8,891 nucleotides of DNA from Xanthobacteraceae bacterium (lineage in GTDB: Bacteria > Pseudomonadota > Alphaproteobacteria > Rhizobiales > Xanthobacteraceae). Under the pieces are notes generated by a model that made no database searches, was not told the DNA's origin, and worked only from the letters and a program-made list of their open reading frames with translations. Below, piece by piece: positions 1-6,564 of the stretch. The position numbers were made by a program, and so were the translations under genes. The DNA lies in NCBI GenBank assembly GCA_030043175.1, contig JASHYD010000785.1, positions 1 through 8,891 on the forward strand. Reading direction: 5' to 3'. The first letter of the stretch is position 1; every line of letters starts with the position of its first letter.

Positions 1-326
1 TGCTCTGCCGCCATGATCGTCTCCATGCTTTAGGGGGAGACTCACCCGTGATTCGTTAACGATTCGTAAACTTCCCTGCCGTGCGTAAACTACATCATTT
101 CGAAATTGCGCCCCTCAGCAGCCGCAACAGTATGCCCGCGGTGGGCGCGGCGAGCGTCGGGTTAGCTCTATCGGGTCATCGTCATCGGAGCAAACTGCGG
201 ACCTCAGTGGGCGCAGCGGGGCCGATGGGCGAGTAATCGCGAACGTTGTTCGAGCCTGATCGGGCCGGTGGCGCCGATGACGACGAGAGACAGTGCGAGT
301 CGTTCCTCGACGATCCCGCGGCTGAA
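1..326. other. Left-edge stretch without a supported gene
   Basis: No convincing coding region is seen here. The first frame is open from base 1 to a TAG at 31-33 and could be the last ten codons (ending AAMIVSML) of a plus-strand gene that begins outside the window, but ten codons are too few to support a call. Open frames further right on either strand have no recognisable motif and no ribosome binding site. The region lies downstream of the minus-strand nitroreductase, and no clear terminator for that gene is visible. A CtrA-like box is listed separately. Confidence 0.5.
56..70. promoter_or_regulatory. Possible CtrA-type binding site
   Basis: The sequence reads TTAA, seven bases, then TAAA, followed by C. 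The alphaproteobacterial cell-cycle regulator CtrA binds TTAA-N7-TTAA, so this differs from the consensus at one position. It sits inside two tandem 11-base near-repeats (50-60 and 61-71, differing at one base), and a third CGTAAAC occurs at 84-90. No gene start is seen close by in the window, which weakens the assignment. It may belong to a promoter whose gene I cannot identify. Confidence 0.25.
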
Positions 327-994
327 TTAGCGGTCAAGGAACACCACGTTCTTCTCGATGGGCTGACGGCTGATGTGCAGGCGATTCGCGGGGAACTCAG
401 GATCGGGGTAGCCAACCGCCAAGCCGCACAGAATCGACAGTTCTGCCGGGATAGCCAGTTGCGCCCGGACGGTCTCAGGATACCCCGTGACCGAGACTTC
501 GACGCACGTCCCCAGGCCTCGTTCGGTCAAGGCCAGCAGCAACGTTTGCAAATACATCCCCACGCCCAGGGCCCCCGCTGGACCGAGGTCCCTGTGCATG
601 CAGACGATGCCGACAAGCGGCGCGCCGAAGAACTCCCAGTTGCGCAACACAGCAGCTGCATGCTTCGCCGTGTCCTCAAGGGCGATTCCCATTGCCCATA
701 GACCTGAGCGCCCAGCTCGCGGCGATAGTGCTGGAAGGACTTAGGCAGCGCTGGAATTTTGGGTGGCCCGCGGCGGGCTTCGCTGAGCAGGGCAGCGATG
801 AGGCGGTTGCGAGGCGGCCCGGACGCGAACACCACATGCCACGGCTCGATGTCGGAAGACGACGGTGCACGCCGGGCCAGGGCGAGCGACTCATCCACCA
901 ACGCTCGCGGCACCGATTGTGGCAAGAACATCCGCGTCGAATGACGCTCTCTGATCGCTTCATCAAGGACTAACGAGTCCCAAGAAACGATCAC
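327..994 (-). pseudogene. Nitroreductase family protein, frameshifted
   Basis: Members of this family are FMN-dependent NAD(P)H oxidoreductases that reduce nitro groups, quinones and similar acceptors, usually as cytoplasmic dimers. The first 100 residues carry the N-terminal FMN-binding pattern RHSTRMF (about 17-23) and the APSSSDIEPW segment (about 43-52), equivalent to the usual APSxxNxQPW. After YG (residue 100) the matching sequence continues only in another frame, from MGIALEDTAK, through RNWEFFGAP and the C-terminal CGLAVGYPDPEFPANRL, to a TAA at 327-329. Between the two parts there are two bases (693-694) where a codon is expected, so one base is missing. Restoring it gives about 222 residues, the normal family length. 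The start is GTG at 992-994 with GGAGG seven bases upstream. The gene diverges from the ODP-type hydrolase. Both halves look well conserved, so this is either a very recent mutation or a sequencing error. Confidence 0.85.
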
Positions 995-1020
995 GGCAGC
1001 GCCTCCGGTCGGACATGAAG

Positions 1021-1034
1021 TTGGACCTGATCAA
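1021..1034. promoter_or_regulatory. FNR/FixK-type box in divergent promoter
   Basis: The sequence TTGGACCTGATCAA matches the FNR dyad TTGAT-N4-ATCAA at eight of ten defined positions. It matches the rhizobial FixK2 form TTG(A/C)-N6-(T/G)CAA at all but one. It lies between the divergent nitroreductase and ODP-type genes, 27 bases from the former start and about 125 bases from the latter. The distance suits activation toward the plus-strand gene better than toward the minus-strand one, whose start is very close. Oxygen-responsive control is an inference from this motif plus the gene families. Confidence 0.45.
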
Positions 1035-1148
1035 TACGGGGCGAGCCGATCGACGGCCAACACCGACCTAAGGATCAGATTTCCAAGCGGCGGTGCTCGC
1101 TGCGACGATTCAAACCGAGTAGCCGATGCAAAATCGCGTGAGTCTCTT

Positions 1149-1154
1149 GGAGGA
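1149..1154 (+). promoter_or_regulatory. Ribosome binding site deciding the ODP gene start
   Basis: GGAGGA lies five bases before the ATG at 1159. The alternative upstream ATG at 1126 has no comparable purine-rich site, so the shorter 243-residue product is preferred. Confidence 0.75.
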
Positions 1155-1158
1155 ATTA

Positions 1159-1890
1159 ATGGAAACCAAAATCAATGAGATCGCCAACGGCATTTATCGA
1201 CTCTCGACGTTTGTTCCGGAAATCGCGCCGCCGGCCGGCTTTACCTTCAACCAGTTCCTCGTCCTTGGAGAAGAGCCGTTATTGTTCCACACCGGCCTCC
1301 GGCGGATGTTCCCTTTGATCCGCACGGCGCTCAGTCGAATCCTTCCGCCCGAACACCTCGGCTGGATTTCCTTCGGCCATTATGAGGCCGACGAGTGCGG
1401 GGCGATGAACGAGTGGCTAGCAGTCGCATCCCAAGCCAAGGTGGCGCAAGGGCAGACGGGATGTCTTGTGTCGCTGAACGACATGGCCGACCGCAGGCCT
1501 CAAGTCCTCCATGACGGTGAAGTCATCGATCTGGGTAAAGGCAAGCGGGTCCGCTACATCGACACGCCGCATATTCCCCACGGTTGGGACGCCGGCGTTC
1601 TTTACGAAGAGACAAGCCGAACCCTGCTCTGCGGCGACTTGTTTACCCAACTCAGCGATGGTCCTGCTTTGACAGAGAGCGATATTGTCGGGCCTGCGAT
1701 TGCCGCCGAGGACACCTTCCAATATTCCAGCCTAAACCCCGGCATGGGCACGACGATCCGTCGGCTCGCAGAGTTCTCACCCCGCACACTGGCGCTCATG
1801 CACGGCCCCTCATTTTTCGGCGACGGTGCGAGTGCACTCCGCGCCCTGGCTAACGACTACGACCAGCGCATTCTTCGCTCACGCCCCTGA
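1159..1890 (+). CDS. MBL-fold protein, ODP (oxygen-binding diiron) type
   Basis: This is a metallo-beta-lactamase-fold protein of the ODP group, related to the diiron domain of flavodiiron proteins, which bind O2 or NO at a di-iron site in the cytoplasm. In the 243-residue product the ligand motifs appear in order: H74-x-E76-x-D78-E79 (FGHYEADE), H138 and H141 (TPHIPHGWDAG), D160 (CGDLF) and H215 (LMHGPSF). Position 79, a second histidine in classical flavodiiron proteins, is glutamate here. No flavodoxin or rubredoxin domain follows, so any redox partner would be separate. An upstream in-frame ATG exists at 1126, but GGAGGA at 1149-1154, five bases before the ATG at 1159, decides the start. 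It is divergent from a broken nitroreductase and has an FNR/FixK-like box upstream, fitting a role in oxygen sensing or scavenging. The family call is firm; the exact function is not known. Confidence 0.9.
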   Translation: METKINEIANGIYRLSTFVPEIAPPAGFTFNQFLVLGEEPLLFHTGLRRMFPLIRTALSRILPPEHLGWISFGHYEADECGAMNEWLAVASQAKVAQGQTGCLVSLNDMADRRPQVLHDGEVIDLGKGKRVRYIDTPHIPHGWDAGVLYEETSRTLLCGDLFTQLSDGPALTESDIVGPAIAAEDTFQYSSLNPGMGTTIRRLAEFSPRTLALMHGPSFFGDGASALRALANDYDQRILRSRP

Positions 1891-2317
1891 TTCTACACAG
1901 ACCGAGACGGTAACCTCCGTCCGTCGCGACTGCATGGGATCTATCCCGGGTACACCGCACGTGCTGGCCAACATACTGCGGACCGGGCGCATCCATGGTG
2001 GCCTTCACCGTTGCCACGTCCTTGCGCGAGGCCTGATGGTCGCGCGCATCGCGCATCCTCTTCGCTCTCGTTCGGTGGCGACCAGAAGGCGACGGAAGCG
2101 GGCGGACGGAAAGCCATCTCTCTGGCGCGGTCGGGGACGACCCGTCGGCTCATGCTGATTCAATTCGAGACCGCGTCGCCAGGGCCGTCGCCGTGCCCGT
2201 TCCGGTAGGGCAACCATGCCTTCGGAGGCAGCATGGACGCGGTGGACGACGCCTTCTGATCGCCGGCCATGATCTCGATCGGCTCGCCGGATGGCGCGAT
2301 CACCGCTGGCGCCGCGG
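1891..2317. other. Intergenic stretch between convergent genes, no gene seen
   Basis: This 427-base gap separates the ends of the convergent ODP-type and GH15 genes. Open frames on both strands give proline/arginine-rich translations with no recognisable motif or ribosome binding site. A short hairpin (GACGG at 1906-1910 and CCGTC at 1917-1921, six-base loop) lies 15 bases after the ODP gene but has no T-run. A six-base-pair hairpin (2313-2318 with 2323-2328) overlaps the GH15 stop codon, also without a T-run. Neither is a confident terminator. The gap may be decayed coding sequence. Confidence 0.5.
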
Positions 2318-4282
2318 TCACAACCGCGCACGCCTCTCGAGGAGGATCATACGGGCCGTCGCGTCTATCAGCGCGAGGTGGGAGAACGCCTGCGGGAAGT
2401 TTCCCAGGTGTCTCCCCGTGATCGGGTCGTATTCTTCGGCATAGAGGCCGAGCGGCGAGGCGATCCGCAGCAGCCGCTCCATCAGATCGCGGGCCCGTTG
2501 CATCTCTCCCACGATCGCAAACGCAGACACGAGCCAGAACGAGCAAATCACGAACGTACCTTCGTTGCCGGGGAGCCCGTCGTCGGTCTCGTCGGGACGG
2601 TAACGCAGGACGAAGCCGTTCTCGGTCAGCTCCTCGGAGACGGCGATAACGGTGCCGCGCAGGCGCTCGTCGTCATGCGAGAGGAACTTGAAGCTCCCTG
2701 CCAGCAGCGTCGAGGCGTCAAGTGCGTCGGTCCCGTAGTGTTGGCGCAGCACGCCCCGTTTGCTGACACCGTTAGCAAGCACGTCCGCCTGAATCTCGTT
2801 CGCCGTTGCACGCCATGTCGCCGCCGCATCTGGGGACCCGCGGATCTGCGCCAGCTTGCTCGCACGGTCCAGGGCGACCCAGCACATCAACTTGGAGGAC
2901 ACATAGTGCTGCGGCTTGCCACGGGCCTCCCAAATGCCCTGGTCGGGGTCGCGCCAGACACGAGTCGCGCACGCCGCCTGTGACTCAACGATCGGCCAGA
3001 GCCGGCGTGGCAAACGCTCGTGGCGTCGACAGTGGAGCAGGATCGAGTCAAGGACGGCCCCGAAGACGTCGTTTTGGCGTTGCCTGAAGGCGGCATTGCC
3101 GATGCGAACCGGGCGTGCACCCGCGTAGCCCGAGAGGTCGTCCCGCGTCGATTCGGACAGGTCGCGGCGGCCATCGATGCCGTACATGATCTGCAGCGAG
3201 CCGTCCTCGCCGGGCGGGACGTCGGCGACAAACTGCATGAACTCATCCGCCTCCCCGTCCAGGTCGAGCCAGTGGAGCGCCTCGAGCATGAAGGTCGCAT
3301 CGCGCATCCAGGTGTAACGGTAATCCCAATTGCGCTCTCCGCCCGGTGTCTCCGGGAGAGAGGTGGTGAGCGCAGCGACCGCCGCGCCCGTCGGCATGTA
3401 GGTCAGACCTTTGATGGCGAGCGCGGAGCGTTGGATCTGGGCGCGGTAGCGGTGGTCGGGAATCCTGGCGCCGGTGAGCCAGGCCCGCCAGTAACGAATC
3501 GTGGCCGCGATCCGCGCCTCGGCTTCGTCCACGTTCTGCGGTGCGGCCAGTCCTTCCGCCCACGAGAGCGCACAATACGCCCGGTCGCCCGGGCCCAGGA
3601 CATGGCGCGCTCGAACGCGGCTGCCCTCGATCCCCATCGCCAGATCCGAGTGGAGACGGATCGTCTGGTCCGCGCCGCTTGCGTCGGCTGCATGGCGATC
3701 GCTGCCGACCGCGCTCCATGTTGCCGGCACCCGGCCATAGTCGAAAGCAGGTTCGCAGATGAGCTCGACCTCGACCCGGCCTTCGAGACACAGGACGGTC
3801 CGCACGAGCAGATGGTCAGCGTCGTAGTCCGCGGGAGGCCGCGTATGCGGTGTAATCTTGTCCTCGTGATCCCAGAGACCGATCGTCAAGGCGTCGCGAA
3901 CGAGAATCCAGCCGGACGGCGACTTGTATGTGGTGGCCAGGACATTCGTGCCCGGCTCGTAGATCCGCGTCGTGGGGTGGTTGATCCCGAAGGGCCCAAA
4001 CCAAAAGCCTCCGGCCTCCCGGTCGAGCAGGCCGCCGAATACGCTCGGCGCGTCGAAGCGGGGCACACAGAGCCAGTCGATCGCTCCATCGGGGGCCACG
4101 AGCGCGCCAGTGTGGCAGTCCGACAGGAACGCATAATCGGAGATTGCCGGGAAGGGCGAAGGAGCAGCCGCGCTCCGCTCGTGGTGGGCACGGGCTGCCT
4201 TTCGTGCAGGCGCTCTCTTTTTGGCTGCGCTCATGCGGTCGCCCAAGGGGTGCTCTAGCGACCTTCGTGTCGACGAACTCAT
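2318..4282 (-). CDS. Glycoside hydrolase family 15 protein (glucoamylase/trehalase-like)
   Basis: GH15 enzymes hydrolyse terminal alpha-glucosidic bonds with inversion; bacterial members include glucoamylases, glucodextranases and the mycobacterial-type trehalase. The 654-residue product has an N-terminal beta-sandwich domain starting near residue 47 (ISDYAFLSDCHTGALVAPDG, then IDWLCVPRFDAPSVFG). An (alpha/alpha)6 barrel follows, marked by GGERNWDYRYTWMRDA (314-329). The general acid is expected at E452 in DQGIWEARG and the general base at E616 or E617 in LYAEEYDP. The closing GNFPQAFSHLALI (627-639) is complete. The motifs most resemble the cytoplasmic trehalase/glucoamylase-like group, so alpha-glucan or trehalose breakdown is likely, but the substrate cannot be fixed by eye. 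The ATG at 4280-4282 has AAGG six bases upstream; a second in-frame ATG at residue 17 is possible. Residues 17-40 form a Lys/Arg/Ala-rich low-complexity leader with no signal peptide. The gene stands alone, with no trehalose or glycogen gene beside it. Confidence 0.93.
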   Translation of the reverse strand: MSSSTRRSLEHPLGDRMSAAKKRAPARKAARAHHERSAAAPSPFPAISDYAFLSDCHTGALVAPDGAIDWLCVPRFDAPSVFGGLLDREAGGFWFGPFGINHPTTRIYEPGTNVLATTYKSPSGWILVRDALTIGLWDHEDKITPHTRPPADYDADHLLVRTVLCLEGRVEVELICEPAFDYGRVPATWSAVGSDRHAADASGADQTIRLHSDLAMGIEGSRVRARHVLGPGDRAYCALSWAEGLAAPQNVDEAEARIAATIRYWRAWLTGARIPDHRYRAQIQRSALAIKGLTYMPTGAAVAALTTSLPETPGGERNWDYRYTWMRDATFMLEALHWLDLDGEADEFMQFVADVPPGEDGSLQIMYGIDGRRDLSESTRDDLSGYAGARPVRIGNAAFRQRQNDVFGAVLDSILLHCRRHERLPRRLWPIVESQAACATRVWRDPDQGIWEARGKPQHYVSSKLMCWVALDRASKLAQIRGSPDAAATWRATANEIQADVLANGVSKRGVLRQHYGTDALDASTLLAGSFKFLSHDDERLRGTVIAVSEELTENGFVLRYRPDETDDGLPGNEGTFVICSFWLVSAFAIVGEMQRARDLMERLLRIASPLGLYAEEYDPITGRHLGNFPQAFSHLALIDATARMILLERRARL

Positions 4283-4571
4283 CTACAGCCTTGGGTAAGC
4301 GGCCACGCATCGAGAAGAGATGATGCGCCGCCGCTAGGTCTCCTCGACGTTATCTCGCAAGGGGGCCAAACAGCGAAGGGGCCACCCCAGTTTCAGGTTG
4401 GGACGTTGCGGCGCCAGGGTCGGATTGGGAGACGATCGGTTCTTCACCTTGCAGCATCGACCACTCGATTGCGTCCTTTGCACACCGCCTATGCCCATCG
4501 GCAACTGCTACAAAGACGCGCTTCGTCCAGAGTTGTTCCACGTCACATTCGGGAACAACAGGGACCTCGGG
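4283..4571. other. Upstream region of the GH15 gene, no gene seen
   Basis: This is the space between the GH15 start and the integrase remnant. It should contain the GH15 promoter, but I cannot pick out convincing -35/-10 elements. A minus-strand frame is open from inside the integrase remnant to 4350 and contains a fairly protein-like part over about 4350-4560 (for example RCAKDAIEWSMLQGEE). It has no start or ribosome binding site of its own and no family I recognise, so I do not call it. The 5' part of the integrase gene is not visible here in any frame. Confidence 0.4.
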
Positions 4572-5047
4572 CGGGCTAACCCATGCCGCGATGTGAAGCA
4601 CCTGCACTATGCGACCGATGGTTATCACACATGGTCGCCAGACGAGGTGAAGCAATTTGAGGCACGCCATAAAGTTGGCACCAAAACACACTTGGCGCTG
4701 GCGCTGATGCTTTACCTCGGCGTTCATCGTGGCGATGCTGTGAGACTTGGCAAGCAGCATGTTCGCAATGGCGCGGTGCATTTCGTGCCGAATAAGACGC
4801 CGTTCGGCCTTTGGTTCCGCGCCCGCTGTGATGTGACTGGGTTACCTCAATGTAGGCCCATGGCCCGCGCAAGGCCCGCGCATCTATCCTCGCAGAGCGC
4901 GGCGCAACCGATCGCCAGCTCATGGCCATCCCGGAAGATCAGAATGAGAACTCGGATTGTCCCACCGGACTGTCCCCACCTGGAAAAGCTTTATCTTACA
5001 ATACCTTGCAAAAGGTGCGGCAGCAGGACTCGTACTGCTATCCTTAG
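4572..5047 (+). pseudogene. Tyrosine recombinase/phage integrase, decayed remnant
   Basis: Tyrosine recombinases integrate and excise mobile elements. The remnant starts at RANPCRDVKHLHYATDGYHTW, which matches the junction of the core-binding and catalytic domains in rhizobial integrases, followed by LALALMLYLGVHRGDAVRLG. In that motif (normally TGxR) the catalytic box I arginine is replaced by histidine (CAT at 4725-4727). After NKT (about 4799) the sequence jumps to GLWFRARCDVTGLPQC, so roughly 45-60 residues are missing. At 4854-4855 one base is lost. In the new frame the conserved box II segment reads AHGPRK, then LAERGATDRQLMAI, keeping the H-x-x-R pair. The part that should carry the second conserved histidine and the active-site tyrosine is absent, and the frame ends in TAG at 5045-5047. 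The N-terminal domain is also missing. It is clearly non-functional and marks a former integration event. No att repeats or tRNA were found beside it. Confidence 0.85.
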
Positions 5048-5062
5048 GCCACGCGGCCTTTT
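5046..5062 (+). terminator. Weak terminator-like hairpin
   Basis: AGGCC (5046-5050) pairs with GGCCT (5055-5059) around a four-base loop and runs into a four-base T-tract. It overlaps the stop codon of the integrase remnant. The stem is only five base pairs, so it may be vestigial or chance. Confidence 0.3.
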
Positions 5063-5121
5063 CGGCGGGGGTCGAGGCAAGGCTCTAGCGCTCGACCCGC
5101 GTTCCGTCCCATCATGCGGTC

Positions 5122-5748
5122 ATGAATGACGTTTGGCCATGGCTGATGTTTGCTGGGCTCGGTGCCTTCCACGGCCTCAATCCCGCAATGGGCTGGCTGT
5201 TTGCCGTGGCGCTGGGACTGCATCGGCAGAGCCGAGCGATTGTTGCGGCGTCCCTCATTCCCATCGCGATCGGCCATGCTGCCTCAGTCGCGGTGGTTGC
5301 TTGCCTGCTGGTCATCGCCGGCTATCTCGTTCCGGCCCACGTCGTGCGGATCGGCGCCGGCCTTCTGCTGTTGGGGTGGGCGGCGTATCGCTGGCGCTTC
5401 GGTCATCGCCATCGCGCGCGTTTTGGCCTGCAGGTCGGGCTTTCGGGACTGGCGGCCTGGTCGTTCCTGATGGCCACCGCGCACGGTGCCGGACTCATGC
5501 TGTGGCCGGCGCTGATGCACACATGCCTTTCTGGGGAAACCGGCGAAACCGGTCAGGCCGGGCCGGTTGCGGCGGCGCTGGCCGGGGTCGGAATTCACAC
5601 GCTGGCGATGGCGGCGACAACAACGATTATTGCCGTGCTCATCTACGAGTGGGTCGCACTGGACCTCTTGCGACGGGCTTGGCTGAACCTAGACTTGCTC
5701 TGGACATTTGCCCTTGTCGCGACCGGCGGGGCGCTGCTGCTCGTCTGA
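5122..5748 (+). CDS. Six-helix membrane protein, possible NicO/UreH-like transporter
   Basis: The 208-residue product is almost entirely hydrophobic, with about six membrane segments (roughly 6-29, 41-69, 73-90, 104-130, 148-175 and 188-208). Histidines occur in or near the membrane within short conserved-looking motifs: AFHGLNPAMGW (H17), IGHAAS (H52), TAHGAG (H121) and GIHTLAMAA (H159). A histidine-glycine motif in helix 1 and a second histidine motif later recall the NicO/UreH and related metal transporters of the LysE-like superfamily. The HxxxxDH signature of NiCoT proteins is absent, however, so metal transport is only an inference. A GETGETGQAG segment forms the loop before helix 5. 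The ATG at 5122 lacks a good Shine-Dalgarno sequence, and no better start is visible. It follows the integrase remnant by 74 bases and has no partner gene downstream. No lesion is seen. The membrane protein call is firm; the function is unknown. Confidence 0.8.
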   Translation: MNDVWPWLMFAGLGAFHGLNPAMGWLFAVALGLHRQSRAIVAASLIPIAIGHAASVAVVACLLVIAGYLVPAHVVRIGAGLLLLGWAAYRWRFGHRHRARFGLQVGLSGLAAWSFLMATAHGAGLMLWPALMHTCLSGETGETGQAGPVAAALAGVGIHTLAMAATTTIIAVLIYEWVALDLLRRAWLNLDLLWTFALVATGGALLLV

Positions 5749-6190
5749 CCGGCGAAGTCGAGGAGCGACCGATATTGCGTCCTTCTCCGTCGGCGGCGGT
5801 CCGATTGCAGCACTGATGAAGGACGGGGCCCTCCGCTGCACTGGTTATAGCCTTGAACCTTCCTGGCATTGGCTCATCAAGCCAACTGATCGGATGACCA
5901 TGCGGGATCTTGGCCGGGGGTGTCGCGGAGATGAAGCGCCGGCTCGACCAAACAGACCGCGAGTGCCGGTGGCCCAGACCGATCACTATGGGGGGCTGCC
6001 CCGTGGGCTACTGACACAAGCAGCGGCTCCTCCCCAGTAAGCGGCTCTGCTGGGCGAGTGGCCAGCGGAGCAGACTCGGCCGATACCAGAGACCTACCCA
6101 CCAGCCGTTCTGTGTCGCCGGACTTTCCGCGAGCTCTGACCGGCCGAAAGCTGACCGTGATCCGCCTTGCCAAGAACACGAGATTTTCCC
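5749..6190. other. Stretch without a recognisable gene
   Basis: No supported gene is found in these 442 bases. Open frames on both strands (for example plus 5708-6040, minus 5877-6239) give compositionally odd translations without family motifs. The minus frame is simply a run-on from the ferredoxin remnant, whose normal stop has been shifted out of frame. The stretch is probably decayed sequence between the membrane protein gene and that remnant. Confidence 0.5.
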
Positions 6191-6345
6191 TCATCAGATC
6201 GATAACGATGTGACTGGGTTTCGAGCAGCAGCTCGGCACATTGCCGTCCGCCGGGGCATAGATCGGGCTGGTTCCTACCTCACCATCCCTTCATGAGCCC
6301 GGTCTCACACGTGTGGCAGACACCGGTCCGGCATGACTTCCCTGG
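6191..6345 (-). pseudogene. [2Fe-2S] ferredoxin domain, C-terminal remnant
   Basis: On the minus strand, SCRTGVCHTCETGL gives the plant-type ferredoxin cluster motif C-x4-C-x2-C. After a break the matching sequence resumes as IYAPADGNV, then CCSKPSHIVIDL, which supplies the fourth cluster cysteine and the usual C-terminal end. Such C-terminal domains occur in MOSC or FAD/NAD-binding oxidoreductases that pass electrons through the cluster. Three lesions are visible. A TAG lies where VRYEP is expected (about 6275-6280). A one-base shift follows just after EPA (about 6268-6272). The terminal CTG is followed by ATGA rather than TGA, so the original stop (6191-6193) is out of frame by one base. 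Upstream of about 6345 the similarity disappears, so the main body of the protein is gone. This is non-functional debris next to the PaiB-type gene. Confidence 0.75.
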
Positions 6346-6564
6346 CAGGCGAGCGCGCGGTGATCTCCTTGCCCATGGTGCCCGACGAGGCGTAGACAAG
6401 CGCTTATGAGCGGTCACGCAGGCGATGGCTCGGTCGAAGTGCCTCGTGGCCCGGCGGCCCTTGGGGTGCTGCGGCTCCTGGTGCCAGCTGAGCCTGGTTA
6501 TCGAGGGCTCGGCATAGATCAGTGTGCGCTCGTTCGGCTCAACTCCAGCATAACGGCTAACGAC
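6346..6564. other. Region upstream of the PaiB-type gene
   Basis: No gene is supported here. The plus frame is open into the PaiB-type gene from an ATG at 6406, but that extension does not resemble the family N-terminus. The minus frame leading into the ferredoxin remnant (containing NERTLIYAEPSITR) has no family I recognise. The promoter of the PaiB-type gene should lie here, but I could not identify its elements. Confidence 0.4.

Noticed and set aside
246..701. A 151-codon plus-strand frame
   Set aside because: Antisense to the nitroreductase over most of its length, with no motif of its own.
1027..1078. CTGATC (1027-1032) and GATCAG (1073-1078) as a long operator
   Set aside because: Six-base arms separated by 40 bases are likely to occur by chance; the left arm is better explained as part of the FNR-like dyad.
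1906..1921. Short hairpin after the ODP-type gene
   Set aside because: Only five base pairs and no T-run, so it is not a credible intrinsic terminator.
2313..2328. Six-base-pair hairpin over the GH15 stop codon
   Set aside because: No T-run follows on the minus strand; probably chance in GC-rich sequence.
3020..4258. A 412-codon open frame on the plus strand
   Set aside because: It lies fully antisense to the GH15 gene, whose catalytic motifs are unmistakable; long antisense frames are expected in GC-rich genes. No motif or ribosome binding site.
4398..5129. A 243-codon plus-strand frame taken as one intact gene
   Set aside because: Only residues of about 59-152 match an integrase; after 4853 the true sequence is in another frame, and the first 58 codons match nothing. 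It is treated as part of a pseudogene.
5877..6239. A 120-codon minus-strand frame
   Set aside because: Its first 15 residues are the ferredoxin C-terminus and the rest is run-on past the displaced stop codon; not an independent gene.
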